From an uncultured Acidobacteriota bacterium (GTDB lineage: Bacteria > Acidobacteriota > UBA6911 > CAINFC01): DNA of 64,000 bases. Where the stretch lies: positions 31,915 through 95,914 of the forward strand of contig CAINFC010000042.1 of NCBI GenBank assembly GCA_903847975.1. The letters are read 5' to 3'. A program made the translations under genes and the position numbers. Below are positions 50,515 to 60,262 of this stretch, one piece after another. Numbering within the stretch: the first letter of the stretch is position 1; each line of letters starts with the position of its first letter. Under the pieces are notes generated by a model, which was given only the letters and a program-made list of their open reading frames with translations, ran no database searches and had not been told where the DNA came from.

Positions 50515-50895
50515 TTAGCCCTTGGTCTTTACTTTCTTGGCAATCGTACCCTTGCGGGGCCCCTTGCGGGTCCGAGCGTTGGTATGGGTCCGCTGGCCGC
50601 GCGCCGGCAACCCGCGGCGATGCCGCAATCCGCGATAGCAGCCGATATCCATCAGCCGCTTGATATTGACGGAAACTTCCTTCCGCAGATCCCCTTCCAC
50701 CCCTCCGTCGCGGGTGATGATCTGCCGAATGCGGACCACCTCCTCCTCGCTGAGGCTCTTTACTTTCTTACCCAGATCGACGCTGGCTTCCTGGCAGATT
50801 TTCTGCGCCCGGGAGCGGCCGATGCCGTAAATATAGGTCAATCCGATTTCCACCCGTTTGTTTGAGGGAAGGTCAATACCGACGATACGTGCCAC
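50515..50895 (-). CDS. rpsM: 30S ribosomal protein S13
   Basis: Head protein that contacts the P-site tRNA and 50S subunit. The 126 residues begin [20 protein letters not shown], with [20 protein letters not shown] and a basic tail ending KKVKTKG. It lies 57 bases after rpmJ and 84 before rpsK. Confidence 0.98.
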   Translation of the reverse strand: MARIVGIDLPSNKRVEIGLTYIYGIGRSRAQKICQEASVDLGKKVKSLSEEEVVRIRQIITRDGGVEGDLRKEVSVNIKRLMDIGCYRGLRHRRGLPARGQRTHTNARTRKGPRKGTIAKKVKTKG

Positions 50896-50952
50896 AGAGG
50901 TCTCCTAAAATTCTAGTCAATCGCACCCAAGGAAATGCCCGCCGCCGGGTTC

Positions 50953-51066
50953 CTATCCTTGACGCTGCTTGTGCTTTGGATTTTCGCAAATAATTCGAAT
51001 TACGTTGCGACGCCGAACCACCTTGCATTTCGTACAGATTTTTTTTATCGATGCTCGAACTTTCAT
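50953..51066 (-). CDS. rpmJ: 50S ribosomal protein L36
   Basis: A 37-residue protein that begins [20 protein letters not shown] and ends NPKHKQRQG. It keeps the zinc ligands (C11, C14, C27, H32), so it is the zinc-containing form. It lies 18 bases after infA and 57 before rpsM, its usual place. Confidence 0.97.
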   Translation of the reverse strand: MKVRASIKKICTKCKVVRRRNVIRIICENPKHKQRQG

Positions 51067-51084
51067 GGTTTTCTATGCCTGGGG

Positions 51085-51303
51085 TTATTTATATCGATAG
51101 ATGATTCGCCCGCGTGTCAAATCATAGGGAGAAAGCTCCACCAGAATCTTATCCCCCGGGAGAATCCTAATAAAATTCTTCCTCATCTTTCCGGAAATGT
51201 GGGCCAGGATCACATGCTTGTTCTCCAGCTCCACCCGAAACATGGCATTGGGCAAAGTCTCCTTGACGGTCCCAACTACTTCAATTGCGTCTTCTTTACT
51301 CAT
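51085..51303 (-). CDS. infA: Translation initiation factor IF-1
   Basis: Binds the ribosomal A site during initiation. The 72-residue OB-fold protein has [20 protein letters not shown] at its start and [15 protein letters not shown] at its end. It is 71 bases after map and 18 before rpmJ. Confidence 0.98.
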   Translation of the reverse strand: MSKEDAIEVVGTVKETLPNAMFRVELENKHVILAHISGKMRKNFIRILPGDKILVELSPYDLTRGRIIYRYK

Positions 51304-51374
51304 AGCAGTCAGAGGAAACTTTTAATTATACAACAAAATTTCAACTATTTCCGGAATGATTCCATCCCCTTCTT

Positions 51375-52130
51375 CTACGTATCCCACTGGCTCAGGATCC
51401 AGGGACCCTGCCGGGTCACCGCCACGGTATGCTCGAAGTGCGCCGAGCAACCGCCGTCGGCCGTCACCACCGTCCACTTGTCCTTCAGTATCTTGACCGC
51501 CGAACCGCGCAAATTCACCATCGGCTCGATCGCCAGGACCATGCCCTCCTGCAGCAGGGCCCCGGTGCCCGGCTTTCCGTAGTTGGGCACCTGCGGCTCC
51601 TCGTGCAGGGCGGAACCGATGCCGTGTCCGACGAAATCCCGCACCACCGAAAACCCGCTACTTTCCGCGGTGCGCTGCACCGCCACGGAAATATCGGAAA
51701 CCCGATTGCCGATGCGCACCTTTTCGATCCCCAGATCCAAAGCCCTGCGGGTAACCTCCAGCAGGCGGCTCAGATCCGGATCCACGGATCCCACGGGCAC
51801 CGTGGTGGCAGCATCGCCGTAATAGCCGTCCTTTTCCACGCCCACATCGATACTGAGAATATCCCCTTCCTTCAGTACCACCCGGGAAGAAGGAATCCCG
51901 TGCACTACTCCCTCATTCAACGAGGTGCACAGAGTAGCCGGATATCCGCGGTAGCCCTTGAAAGCCGGGCGCGCCTTCCGGCTTAGGATCATCTTTTCCG
52001 CGTAGCGATCCAGCTCCAGGGTGCTGATGCCCGGCCGAATCATGGATTCCAGGTCGCGGAGCAGTTCGGCTACGATCCGGCAGCTGGCGTGAATTCGTTC
52101 CAGTTCGGCTGCGGACCGGCAGACAATCAT
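51375..52130 (-). CDS. map: Methionine aminopeptidase, type I
   Basis: Removes the initiator methionine from new proteins. The 251 residues contain the metal ligands in SIDVGVEKDGYYGDAA (about 93-108), DFVGHGIGSALHEEPQVPNY near 165 and the Glu residues in LAIEPMVN near 203 and HFEHTVAVT near 233. It follows adk by 3 bases, as in many spc operons. Confidence 0.97.
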   Translation of the reverse strand: MIVCRSAAELERIHASCRIVAELLRDLESMIRPGISTLELDRYAEKMILSRKARPAFKGYRGYPATLCTSLNEGVVHGIPSSRVVLKEGDILSIDVGVEKDGYYGDAATTVPVGSVDPDLSRLLEVTRRALDLGIEKVRIGNRVSDISVAVQRTAESSGFSVVRDFVGHGIGSALHEEPQVPNYGKPGTGALLQEGMVLAIEPMVNLRGSAVKILKDKWTVVTADGGCSAHFEHTVAVTRQGPWILSQWDT

Positions 52131-52133
52131 GGC

Positions 52134-52784
52134 TTACTCGCTCTGCAGCAAGCCGCTCAGCTGTTCGAAAATCTCCGCAACCTCCCGTTGGCCGTCCACG
52201 TTGTTCAGCATCCCCTTGTCGCGATAATAAGCGATCAGCGGCTCCGTGAGCCGCGCATAAACCTCCAGGCGCTGTCGGACCACTTCTTCCTGGTCGTCCC
52301 GCCGCTGGGCGAGGGGCACCCCACAGGTATCGCACGCCCCGTCCTGGCGGGGAGGCTGAAAATAAATATTGTAAATGCGCCCGCATTCCGCGCAGGATCT
52401 CCGGCCGCAAAGCCGCTTCTGCAGGTTCTCCGCGGGGACGTCGATATTCAGTACCACCAGCCGGCTCTGCGGGTGGGAGGCCAGAATCGAGGTCAGATCC
52501 TCCGCCTGCCGCAGGGTGCGCGGGAACCCGTCCAGCAGTACGCCCTTCCGGCAATCCGGCCGGGAAAGCCGGGCGGCGACCACATCCTTCATAATGTCGT
52601 CGGAAACCAGCCCTCCGGATTCCAGGATTTGCTGTACCTTCTGACCCAGAGAGTCCTTGGCGGCCACCGAAGCGCGCAGCATATCTCCCGTCGATATATG
52701 CAGGTAGCCGAACCGCTCCGCCAGCAGCTTGGCCTGAGTTCCCTTGCCGGAACCCGGTCCACCCAGAAATACCGCTATTTTCAT
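52134..52784 (-). CDS. adk: Adenylate kinase
   Basis: Interconverts ATP + AMP and 2 ADP. The 216 residues have the P-loop GGPGSGKGTQ at 8-17, STGDMLRA, DGFPRTLRQAE and a long lid with four cysteines (RRSCAECG and CDTCG near 130-155), the zinc-binding lid type. It sits between secY (27 bases) and map (3 bases). Confidence 0.97.
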   Translation of the reverse strand: MKIAVFLGGPGSGKGTQAKLLAERFGYLHISTGDMLRASVAAKDSLGQKVQQILESGGLVSDDIMKDVVAARLSRPDCRKGVLLDGFPRTLRQAEDLTSILASHPQSRLVVLNIDVPAENLQKRLCGRRSCAECGRIYNIYFQPPRQDGACDTCGVPLAQRRDDQEEVVRQRLEVYARLTEPLIAYYRDKGMLNNVDGQREVAEIFEQLSGLLQSE

Positions 52785-52811
52785 CGGGCCGTACCTCCGT
52801 TTTCCCTTCCC

Positions 52812-54230
52812 CTATCCGCGGCGACCGCGGATCCGTCCCTTTTTCAGGAAGCCGTCGTAGTGCCGCATGATCAGCTGGGACTCGATCTGCTGAACCGTAT
52901 CCATGGCCACGCCGACTACGATGAGCAGCGAGGTTCCGCCAAAATAGAAGGTCACGCCGAGACCGGTGGTGATGAAATCCATTCCGTAGCGGGTGAAGAA
53001 GCTGTCCAGGGCCTCCCCGATCAGGGGGATCGGCTGGACCTTGAAGCCGGTGATCAGAAACTCCGGAATCAGACATACAATGACCAGGTACAAGGCACCG
53101 GCCAGCGTCAGGCGGCTGAGCACGCGGTCGATAAACTGCGCGGTTCGCGGCCCGGGGCGGATTCCGGGAATGAAGCCGCCGTACTTGCGGATATTGTCCG
53201 CCACCTCCACCGGGTTGAAAATGATGGAAATGTAAAAGTAGCAGAAAAAGATGATCCCCAGAATATACACCAGGTTGTAGAGCGGCATGCCCTGACCCAG
53301 CTGCTGGGCCACGGCTCTCAGGAAATCGCTGTTGATCATCAGCCCGATCGTGGAAGGGATGGTAACCACCGAGGCGGCAAAGATCACCGGAATGACGCCG
53401 CCGGAGTTGACCCGCAGCGGCAGGTGGGTGGACTGTCCGCCGAACATGCGCCGCCCGACCACGCGCTTGGCGTACTGGATGGGAATCTTGCGCTGCCCCC
53501 TCTCCACAAAGACAATGAAGGCCACGGTGAAAACCATCATGACCATCAGGATCAGAACAGTGATGATGCTCCACTGGCGCGAAGCCACGTTCAGGTAGAT
53601 TTCGTGTACGGCATGGGGCAGGCCCACGGCGATACCCGCGAAAATGATCAGCGAAATTCCGTTGCCGATACCGCGCTCGGTAATCTGCTCCCCGATCCAC
53701 ATGATGAAGACCGTCCCCGTCGTCAGGGTCAGCATGGTCAGAAGGCGGAAGCCCCATCCGGGATGCGGGACAATCGGCAGCCCCGTGCCGCCGGGATCCG
53801 ACCGCTCCAGCGCCAGCGCCGTGGCCAGGGACTGGAACAGGCAGAGCAGGACCGTCAGGTAACGGGTGTACTGGTTGATTTTTCTTTTGCCGAGCTCCCC
53901 TTCCTTGGAGAGCTTTTCCATATAGGGCCAGACCACCGTCAGAAGCTGGAGGATGATGGAAGCGGTAATGTAGGGCATGATGCCCAGGGCAAAAATACTG
54001 AGCCGCCTCAGGTTCCCTCCGGAGAAGATATCCAGAAATCCCAGGATCGTGCCCCCCTGGGCATCGAAAAATCTTCCCAAAGCCGCGGGATCGATCCCCG
54101 GCGTGGGCACAAAGGAGCCGACGCGGTAAACCGCCAGCAGCCCCAGCATGAACAGCAGGCGGGTTCGGAGCTCCGGGATGTGGAAAATATTTTTTATCCC
54201 GGAGAGAAAGGGATTTCGTTCTTCCGGCAT
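52812..54230 (-). CDS. secY: Preprotein translocase channel subunit SecY
   Basis: The protein-conducting channel of the inner membrane, partner of SecA (21702-24362). The 472 residues have ten predicted helices; PTPGIDPAALGRFFDAQGGTILG is in the plug region and the conserved QYAKRVVGRRMFGGQSTHLPL loop is near 257. Its start overlaps the rplO stop by one base. Confidence 0.97.
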   Translation of the reverse strand: MPEERNPFLSGIKNIFHIPELRTRLLFMLGLLAVYRVGSFVPTPGIDPAALGRFFDAQGGTILGFLDIFSGGNLRRLSIFALGIMPYITASIILQLLTVVWPYMEKLSKEGELGKRKINQYTRYLTVLLCLFQSLATALALERSDPGGTGLPIVPHPGWGFRLLTMLTLTTGTVFIMWIGEQITERGIGNGISLIIFAGIAVGLPHAVHEIYLNVASRQWSIITVLILMVMMVFTVAFIVFVERGQRKIPIQYAKRVVGRRMFGGQSTHLPLRVNSGGVIPVIFAASVVTIPSTIGLMINSDFLRAVAQQLGQGMPLYNLVYILGIIFFCYFYISIIFNPVEVADNIRKYGGFIPGIRPGPRTAQFIDRVLSRLTLAGALYLVIVCLIPEFLITGFKVQPIPLIGEALDSFFTRYGMDFITTGLGVTFYFGGTSLLIVVGVAMDTVQQIESQLIMRHYDGFLKKGRIRGRRG

Positions 54231-54676
54231 TATTCGACAACCTCGGCCAAGCCACCGGCGTTTTGAATTTTTTCCTGCGCGGAGCGGCTAAAACCCTGCG
54301 CCCGAACAGTCAACGCACAGGACAGCGTTCCGTTGCCCAGGATCTTCACGCCGTCGAAAGCGCGCCGGACAATTCCCACGTCCATCAGCGCATCCAGATC
54401 GACAACGGCTCCCGCGGAAAAAACGGAAAGCTGCTTCAGGTTGACCAGTGCATACTTCTTACGGAAAATGTTGGTAAATCCGCGCTTCGGGAGGCGGCGG
54501 TAAAGGGGCATCTGCCCGCCTTCAAAGCCGGGCCGCATGCTGCTGCCGGCGCGGGACAGCTGCCCGTTGTAGCCCCGGCAGGAAGTCTTGCCGTGGCCGG
54601 AACCGGGACCGCGACCGACGCGCTTGGTTTTGCGATTGGCGCCCTTCGCGGGACGCAAGGTGTTTAAGCGAATCAT
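54230..54676 (-). CDS. rplO: 50S ribosomal protein L15
   Basis: A 148-residue large-subunit protein with GRGPGSGHGKTSCRGYNGQ near 22, a Gly-rich N-terminal tail, and a C-terminal domain ending AGGLAEVVE. It overlaps rpmD by 4 bases and secY by one. Confidence 0.97.
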   Translation of the reverse strand: MIRLNTLRPAKGANRKTKRVGRGPGSGHGKTSCRGYNGQLSRAGSSMRPGFEGGQMPLYRRLPKRGFTNIFRKKYALVNLKQLSVFSAGAVVDLDALMDVGIVRRAFDGVKILGNGTLSCALTVRAQGFSRSAQEKIQNAGGLAEVVE

Positions 54677-54891
54677 ACGTTATCCTGCCCCGAGCTTATG
54701 ATTTTGACAAGATGGGGAATTTTGGCGACCATGCCGCGGATTTCCGGCGTATCGGGCCGGATGACCACCTGGTTCAGCTTGCGGAAACCTAATCCCCGGA
54801 TCAGAAGTTTATGCTTTTTATTGCTGCCGATGCAGCTGACCACGTATTGCAGGGTCAGCATGGCCGGCACCGATGAATTTTGAGTAGCCAT
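54673..54891 (-). CDS. rpmD: 50S ribosomal protein L30
   Basis: A 72-residue protein with LTLQYVVSCIGSNKKHKLLI and GLGFRKLNQVVIRPDTPEIRG, the L30 core. The N terminus is about ten residues longer than usual. It overlaps rplO by 4 bases and lies 7 after rpsE. Confidence 0.95.
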   Translation of the reverse strand: MATQNSSVPAMLTLQYVVSCIGSNKKHKLLIRGLGFRKLNQVVIRPDTPEIRGMVAKIPHLVKIISSGQDNV

Positions 54892-54898
54892 GGAAGAT

Positions 54899-55402
54899 TT
54901 ACCTCAATTCTCCTTCCTGCAGGCCGCGCCCCCGCGACACCACCTGCGGGTCTTTCAAGCGCTTCAGACCGTCGAAGGTTGCTTTGATCACATTGTGCGG
55001 ATTGGCGCTGCCGATCGACTTGGTAAGGATATTATGGATGCCGGCCGACTGAACGACGGCGCGCACCGCGCCGCCGGCGATCACGCCGGTTCCATCCGAA
55101 GCCGGCTTCAGCAAAACCTTCCCGGCTCCGTAGTTGCCGACGATCAGGTGCGGAATCGTGGTTCCCTTCAGCGGGACCTGAATCATGCTCTTCTTGGCCC
55201 GCTCGATTCCCTTCTTGATGGCCTGCGGAACTTCCTTGGCTTTGCCGAGACCGTAGCCCACCATTCCCTTTTCGTTACCCACCACCACCAGGGCCGTGAA
55301 ACTCAGGTTCTTCCCGCCTTTCACTACCTTGGTGACCCGGTTGATGGCCACCACCTGATCCTTCAGGTCGACCGCAGTAAGATCGGTATTTTCCTGCTCC
55401 AT
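54899..55402 (-). CDS. rpsE: 30S ribosomal protein S5
   Basis: A small-subunit fidelity protein. The start at 55402 ([20 protein letters not shown]) has GAGGA just upstream; an ATG at 55447 is less likely. The 167 residues contain [20 protein letters not shown] and the second domain with [19 protein letters not shown]. It lies 87 bases after rplR and 7 before rpmD. Confidence 0.97.
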   Translation of the reverse strand: MEQENTDLTAVDLKDQVVAINRVTKVVKGGKNLSFTALVVVGNEKGMVGYGLGKAKEVPQAIKKGIERAKKSMIQVPLKGTTIPHLIVGNYGAGKVLLKPASDGTGVIAGGAVRAVVQSAGIHNILTKSIGSANPHNVIKATFDGLKRLKDPQVVSRGRGLQEGELR

Positions 55403-55489
55403 ATTTCCTCGAAACCCTCTTTTAGGCTCTAGATTTCTTTCGTCCATAAAACGGATGGCACCCTTCCTGCAGAAGATTGAGCTGTTGAC

Positions 55490-55858
55490 CTAGAATTCCA
55501 ACCCCGCCTTGCGCGCCGCTTCGGCAAACGATTTGACGCGCCCGTGGTACAAATATCCCCCGCGGTCCAAAACCACCTGGCGGATTCCCTTTTGCAGGGC
55601 TTTTTCCGCCACGATTGTCCCGATCTGCATCGCGGCGTCCAGGTTGCCCCCGCGTCGGATCTTCTCGCGGAGATCCTTGTCATTGGTCGACGCGGAAAGA
55701 AGAACGTGTCCCACGGTATCGTCGATCAGCTGAACGCTGAAGTGCTTGAGGCTGCGGAACACGCACAGCCGCGGCCGGGACGCGCTTCCGGTAACCTTCG
55801 TGCGGATTCTCTTGTGAATCCGGACCCGTCGTTCATTTTTGGATGCATTGGTAATCAT
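55490..55858 (-). CDS. rplR: 50S ribosomal protein L18
   Basis: Binds 5S rRNA. The 122 residues begin MITNASKNERRVRIHKRIRT, with RPRLCVFRSLKHFSVQLIDD and a C terminus DRGGYLYHGRVKSFAEAARKAGLEF-type end. The start overlaps the rplF stop by one base. Confidence 0.97.
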   Translation of the reverse strand: MITNASKNERRVRIHKRIRTKVTGSASRPRLCVFRSLKHFSVQLIDDTVGHVLLSASTNDKDLREKIRRGGNLDAAMQIGTIVAEKALQKGIRQVVLDRGGYLYHGRVKSFAEAARKAGLEF

Positions 55859-56421
55859 TATGCCCCCTTCTTTCCTTCCTTCAGCTTGATCCGCTCGGAG
55901 GCGTAGCGAATACCCTTCCCCTTGTACGGATCCGGGGACCGCAGCGCGCGAATGTTGGCGGCCGTCTGCCCGATAAGATACTTGTCGATCCCCGTCAGGG
56001 TGATCGTCCCCTGGTAGTGGTTGATCTGCGGCTTATTTACCTTCTCCACCTTGGCCTGAATCCCCTCGGGGAGCTCGAACTCGATCGGATGAGAATAGCC
56101 GATGCTGAACACCAGCCGGCCTCTTCGCAGCTCGGCGCGGTAGCCGATGCCCACAAAATCGAGCTCCCGGGTGTACCCTTGCGTTACCCCGGTGACCGAA
56201 TTCTGCACCAGGCTGCGCACCAGCCCGTGCTTGGAGCGAAGGCTTCGTTCTTCATTATCGCGTACCAGCCGGATGTTGTTGTCCGCAATTTCCACACGAA
56301 TACCGGCCGGGACGGAGGTGGTCAGAGTCCCCTTGGGACCCTGAACGACAATCTGGTCCGCTTGCGCATGGACCTTGACTCCCGCAGGAATGGGAATCAG
56401 CTTTTTCCCTACTCTCGACAT
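55858..56421 (-). CDS. rplF: 50S ribosomal protein L6
   Basis: A two-domain protein near the GTPase centre. The 187 residues begin MSRVGKKLIPIPAGVKVHAQ and end with RSPDPYKGKGIRYASERIKL, the diagnostic C-terminal motif. It lies 64 bases after rpsH. Confidence 0.98.
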   Translation of the reverse strand: MSRVGKKLIPIPAGVKVHAQADQIVVQGPKGTLTTSVPAGIRVEIADNNIRLVRDNEERSLRSKHGLVRSLVQNSVTGVTQGYTRELDFVGIGYRAELRRGRLVFSIGYSHPIEFELPEGIQAKVEKVNKPQINHYQGTITLTGIDKYLIGQTAANIRALRSPDPYKGKGIRYASERIKLKEGKKGA

Positions 56422-56485
56422 TGCTTGTTTCCTAATGAATTAATCCGACCCAGAAGGCGTAATCTCCGGGTGCTGTTTGCAGAGC

Positions 56486-56884
56486 CTAACTGACCTCGCA
56501 GAGAAGCTCGCCGCCCACCCCGATCTCGCGGGCTTTGCGGCCGGTCATGATTCCCCGGGAGGTGGTAACGATGTTGATCCCCAGACCGCCCAGGACCTCG
56601 GGGATGCTGCCCTTATCGCAATACACCCGGCACCCGGGCCGGCTGATACGCTTCAAAACGCTGATCGGCGACTGATACTTGTTGCGATAGCGAAGCAGGA
56701 TCTTGATTTCCCGGTGCGCTCCGACCGTTTCGACCACGCTGCTTTCAATGTAGCCCTCTTCCTTCAGAATACGCACGAGGTCGTATTTCATCTTGGAGTA
56801 AGGGACATTCAACGTTGCCTGGCGGGCATGAATCGCATTGCGTATACGGGTTAAAAGGTCCGCGACGGGATCGGTCATACTCAT
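56486..56884 (-). CDS. rpsH: 30S ribosomal protein S8
   Basis: Binds 16S rRNA and, in E. coli, represses the spc operon. The start at 56884 (MSMTDPVADLLTRIRNA) has AAGGA seven bases upstream; longer versions lack it. The 132 residues end with TSRGIMTGRKAREIGVGGEL. It lies 62 bases after rpsN. Confidence 0.97.
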   Translation of the reverse strand: MSMTDPVADLLTRIRNAIHARQATLNVPYSKMKYDLVRILKEEGYIESSVVETVGAHREIKILLRYRNKYQSPISVLKRISRPGCRVYCDKGSIPEVLGGLGINIVTTSRGIMTGRKAREIGVGGELLCEVS

Positions 56885-56946
56885 AGATTCATCCTTATTA
56901 TAAAATTCCTGGTGCGGTTGGACACCGAGCTTGCCTTTCCTGGCTG

Positions 56947-57132
56947 CTACCAGCTGGCCTTGATGACACCCGGGATCTCCCCGGCAAGGGACAGCTGCCG
57001 GAAGCAGATCCGGCACAGGTGAAACTTTCGCAGATAGCCGCGGGGCCGGCCGCATCTCTCGCAGCGGTTATATTGCCGAACCTTGAATTTCAGTGTCCGC
57101 TTGGCTTTCGCAATCATTGACTTCTTGGCCAC
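56947..57132 (-). CDS. rpsN: 30S ribosomal protein S14, zinc-binding type
   Basis: A 61-residue type Z S14 with two zinc-binding pairs, CERC near 24-27 and CRIC near 40-43. The GTG at 57132 has GAGGT six bases upstream and gives [12 protein letters not shown], the usual start; an ATG further upstream lies in rplE. It lies 10 bases after rplE. Confidence 0.95.
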   Translation of the reverse strand: MAKKSMIAKAKRTLKFKVRQYNRCERCGRPRGYLRKFHLCRICFRQLSLAGEIPGVIKASW

Positions 57133-57142
57133 GTTGTTACCT

Positions 57143-57718
57143 CTACTCGAATTCTTCCATGTTGACCGCACTCTGCCCTCGCTTGGCGAAAGGCATACCC
57201 AGAAGCCGCAGCAGCTCGCGGGCCTCTTCATCGCTTCGGGCGGTGGTGACAATGGTAATGTTCATGCCTCGGGCTTTATCCGCTTTGGAAAAATCGATTT
57301 CCGGAAACACCAGCTGATCCCGCAGGCCGAGGGTGTAATTTCCCCGTCCGTCAAAGGCCTTGCCGGGAACGCCCCGGAAGTCTCTCACCCGCGGCAGGGC
57401 GATGTTGACCAGGCGATCCAGAAAGTGGTACATGCGGTCCCCGCGAAGGGTGACGAAGCAGCCGATGGGCATTCCCTTGCGCAGCTTGAAACTGGAAATG
57501 GCCTTTTTCGCTTTGGTGATCACCGGCCTTTGACCGGTGATGGCCATCAGCTCTTCGCTGGCCACATCCAGGACCTTGGCATTCTGAATGGCCTCGCCCA
57601 TGCCCATGTTGACGTTGATCTTCACCAAGCGCGGCACCGCCATGGGATTGCCGTACTTGAACTTTTTGACCAGTTCCTTGGTTATCTCTTTTTTGTATAT
57701 TTCCTTCAGTCGCGCCAT
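57143..57718 (-). CDS. rplE: 50S ribosomal protein L5
   Basis: Binds 5S rRNA and the P-site tRNA. The 191 residues contain [16 protein letters not shown] near 33 and [19 protein letters not shown] near 130. Begins [20 protein letters not shown]. It lies 15 bases after rplX. Confidence 0.98.
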   Translation of the reverse strand: MARLKEIYKKEITKELVKKFKYGNPMAVPRLVKINVNMGMGEAIQNAKVLDVASEELMAITGQRPVITKAKKAISSFKLRKGMPIGCFVTLRGDRMYHFLDRLVNIALPRVRDFRGVPGKAFDGRGNYTLGLRDQLVFPEIDFSKADKARGMNITIVTTARSDEEARELLRLLGMPFAKRGQSAVNMEEFE

Positions 57719-57733
57719 AGCTCTTGCCTTTTA

Positions 57734-58063
57734 TTAGGATTTATCGAGAAGGCCGTTACACTTCTTGCAGTGGCGCTGATTGCGTCCATCCTGCGAGCGG
57801 GTATGCCGCACCCGGGTCCGCACGCCGCACTCCCGGCAAATCACCATGATAGCGGATAGGCTGATCGGAGCCTCCTTGCTGACCACTCCGCCTTTGATGT
57901 TCTTCTGCGGATTCGGTCGGGTGTGCCTCTTGATCACGTTGATGTTCTCGACAATGGCCTTGCCCTTGTCCGGAAGCACCTTCAGGACACGCCCCTTCTT
58001 GCCGCGGTCACGTCCCCGCAGCACAAAAACCTGATCCTCTTTTTTCACATTCAGCTTCGGCAT
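57734..58063 (-). CDS. rplX: 50S ribosomal protein L24
   Basis: An assembly initiator at the tunnel exit. The 109 residues have a KOW motif (VFVLRGRDRGKKGRVLKVLP) and NVIKRHTRPNPQKNIKGG. The C-terminal half keeps a zinc-ribbon pattern (CREC near 77, CKKC near 99), as in the cysteine-containing L24 forms. It lies 29 bases after rplN. Confidence 0.97.
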   Translation of the reverse strand: MPKLNVKKEDQVFVLRGRDRGKKGRVLKVLPDKGKAIVENINVIKRHTRPNPQKNIKGGVVSKEAPISLSAIMVICRECGVRTRVRHTRSQDGRNQRHCKKCNGLLDKS

Positions 58064-58092
58064 AATTAAAATCCCTTGCCCGGCTCGACCCG

Positions 58093-58461
58093 TTAAAGAA
58101 CTTCGGGTGCCAGGGAAACAATCTTCATGAACTGTTTGTCGCGCAACTCCCGGGCCACCGGTCCGAAAACGCGCGTTCCAATCGGTTCGTGTTCTTCATT
58201 AATCAATACCGCGGCGTTCTGGTCAAAGCGGATGTAGCTGCCGTCTTTCCGACGGTGTTCCTTCTTGGTCCGAACGATCACGGCTTTGACCACCTGGCCC
58301 TTTTTGACGTTCCCTTCCGGAACCGCTTCCTTCACGTTGGCGGTGATGATATCCCCCAGGTGCGCAATCGCGCCGGTACGGGAGCCGATGGGCAAAATAC
58401 AGGATATTTTCTTGGCACCCGAGTTATCGGCTACCTCCAATAATGTTCGCATCTGAATCAT
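58093..58461 (-). CDS. rplN: 50S ribosomal protein L14
   Basis: Subunit-interface protein. The start at 58461 gives [20 protein letters not shown] and exactly 122 residues, the usual length; an ATG at 58518 is rejected for that reason. [27 protein letters not shown] C terminus. It lies 103 bases after rpsQ. Confidence 0.97.
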   Translation of the reverse strand: MIQMRTLLEVADNSGAKKISCILPIGSRTGAIAHLGDIITANVKEAVPEGNVKKGQVVKAVIVRTKKEHRRKDGSYIRFDQNAAVLINEEHEPIGTRVFGPVARELRDKQFMKIVSLAPEVL

Positions 58462-58564
58462 GGTAACAGCTCTCCGATACGGAAATCCAAGCAGGGGCCG
58501 GAACCGGGCGGGGGGCATCCCCGCTTTTTTTCCGACCAGGCGCCTGCCCGGTCATCTCTCTTTG

Positions 58565-58831
58565 CTACACCTCTGCGGCGCGGCTGATAATTTCCCTCAG
58601 CCGCCAGCATTTCCTCTTGCTCAGCGGGCGGCATTCCGTGATGCGCACCTTGTCGCCCACCTTGCACTCGCTCTTTTCGTCGTGCACCATGAAGGTGGAG
58701 GTGCGCCGCACAATCCGCTTGTATTTTGGATGATGAACCAACCGGTCCACAGCGACCACAATGCTCTTTTGCATTCCGGTACTGATCACCGTACCGACCT
58801 TGCTGGTTTTGTATCCCTTCTTATCTTCCAT
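58565..58831 (-). CDS. rpsQ: 30S ribosomal protein S17
   Basis: An OB-fold 16S-binding protein. The start at 58831 gives MEDKKGYKTSKVGTVISTGM and 88 residues; an ATG at 58897 runs into the spacer. RTSTFMVHDEKSECKVGDKV and ECRPLSKRKCWRL are family motifs. It lies 79 bases after rpmC. Confidence 0.96.
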   Translation of the reverse strand: MEDKKGYKTSKVGTVISTGMQKSIVVAVDRLVHHPKYKRIVRRTSTFMVHDEKSECKVGDKVRITECRPLSKRKCWRLREIISRAAEV

Positions 58832-58910
58832 TGTTATATCCGTCTTTCCCCAGGTCAGGTGCTGAACTAACTTCCTACCGTCGGCAAGAAATCCCATCCG
58901 CAGTATGGGT

Positions 58911-59108
58911 TCAGGCCGCAGACCTCTTCCTTTCTTGCAGGAGTGTTAAAATGCGGGCAATGTCCTTACGCAGACCGGCCACCTTGGGGGCGCTTTCCAT
59001 CTGCCCCGTGGAGGCCTGCAGCCGCAGCTGAAAAATCTGCTTTTCGATTTCTTCCTTGCGCCGGCCCAATTCCTCGGTGCTCATATCCCTGAGCTTCGCG
59101 ATTTTCAT
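58911..59108 (-). CDS. rpmC: 50S ribosomal protein L29
   Basis: A 65-residue helical hairpin at the tunnel exit, beginning MKIAKLRDMSTEELGRRKEE and containing KQIFQLRLQASTGQMESAPK. It lies 3 bases after rplP. Confidence 0.96.
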   Translation of the reverse strand: MKIAKLRDMSTEELGRRKEEIEKQIFQLRLQASTGQMESAPKVAGLRKDIARILTLLQERKRSAA

Positions 59109-59111
59109 AGC

Positions 59112-59528
59112 TTACTCCGCTCCGAACCGTTTAACGAACTTTGTTTTCAAGGCCAGCTTGTTGGCGGCCAGCTGGATGGCTTCCTTGGCCCGGTCCAGAG
59201 GAATCCCCTCGATCTCGTAGAGGATTTTTCCGGGGCGGACCACCGCCACCCAGCCTTCCGGTGCGCCCTTGCCCTTGCCCATACGGGTTTCGGCAGGCTT
59301 CTTGGTCACCGGCTTGTCCGGGAAGACGCGAATCCAGATTTTTCCGCCGCGCTTGGTGTAGCGGGTCATGGCTACGCGGGCCGCTTCGATCTGCCGGTCG
59401 GTAACCCAGCCGGCCTCCAGAACCTTCAGCCCGTACTCCCCGAAGCTCACATCGCTGCCGCGCCAGGCTTTTCCGGTCATCCGACCGCGCTGCTGCTTCC
59501 GATATTTGACTTTCTTAGGATAAAGCAT
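59112..59528 (-). CDS. rplP: 50S ribosomal protein L16
   Basis: Positions tRNA in the A site. The 138 residues include [40 protein letters not shown] and [20 protein letters not shown]. It lies between rpsC (62 bases) and rpmC (3 bases). Confidence 0.98.
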   Translation of the reverse strand: MLYPKKVKYRKQQRGRMTGKAWRGSDVSFGEYGLKVLEAGWVTDRQIEAARVAMTRYTKRGGKIWIRVFPDKPVTKKPAETRMGKGKGAPEGWVAVVRPGKILYEIEGIPLDRAKEAIQLAANKLALKTKFVKRFGAE

Positions 59529-59590
59529 TTCTTTTGTCGCTCCGCATTGAACTCACTTGCCTGCGTCCCCGCTCCGCCGGAGAAGGGCGC

Positions 59591-60262
59591 CTAGCGTCTA
59601 TCCCGCCCGGCTTCTTCCCGGGCCAGCAGGCTCTTCGATCCGAAACTCTGTCCTTTGTAGATCCAGGCCTTCACGCCGATTATCCCGTAGGTCGTCTTGG
59701 CCTCGGCAAACCCGAAATCGATGTCCGCCCGCAGGGTATGCAGGGGCAGCTGGCCGGTCAGGTACCACTCGGTCCGGGCAATCTCCGCCCCGTTCAGCCG
59801 TCCGGCGCACATCACCTTGATCCCCTTGGCGCCGACCCGCAAGGTGGCGTCCACCGCCCGGCGCATGGCCCGGCGAAAGGCAATCCGCTTTTCCAGCTGG
59901 GAGGCGATGTTTTCGGCCACCAGCTGGGCATCCAGCTCCGGCTTCTGCACCTCGTTGATCTTGATCTGCACGTCGCGCTGGGTGACGCTCTGCAAATCCT
60001 TCTTCAGCTTCTCGATTTCCGTCCCCTTCTTTCCGACGATGATCCCCGGTCGGAAGGTGTAAATCAGGATCGTCAGCTTGTTGGCGGCGCGCTCCACCTC
60101 GATGCGCGACACGCCGGCGTGAAAGAATTTCTTTTTCAGGCTGGCTTTGATAGCCAGGTCTTCATTGAGAAGCTTTCCGTAATCGTTTTTCGCAAACCAG
60201 CGCGAGCGCCAGGTACGATTGAATCCCAGCCGAAAGCCGTATGGATGAACTTTCTGTCCCAA
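59591..60262 (-). CDS. rpsC: 30S ribosomal protein S3
   Basis: A KH-domain protein at the mRNA entry. The 223 residues begin [20 protein letters not shown]; the KH motif [20 protein letters not shown] is near 70 and the C-terminal domain has [20 protein letters not shown]. Its start directly abuts the rplV stop. Confidence 0.98.
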   Translation of the reverse strand: MGQKVHPYGFRLGFNRTWRSRWFAKNDYGKLLNEDLAIKASLKKKFFHAGVSRIEVERAANKLTILIYTFRPGIIVGKKGTEIEKLKKDLQSVTQRDVQIKINEVQKPELDAQLVAENIASQLEKRIAFRRAMRRAVDATLRVGAKGIKVMCAGRLNGAEIARTEWYLTGQLPLHTLRADIDFGFAEAKTTYGIIGVKAWIYKGQSFGSKSLLAREEAGRDRR

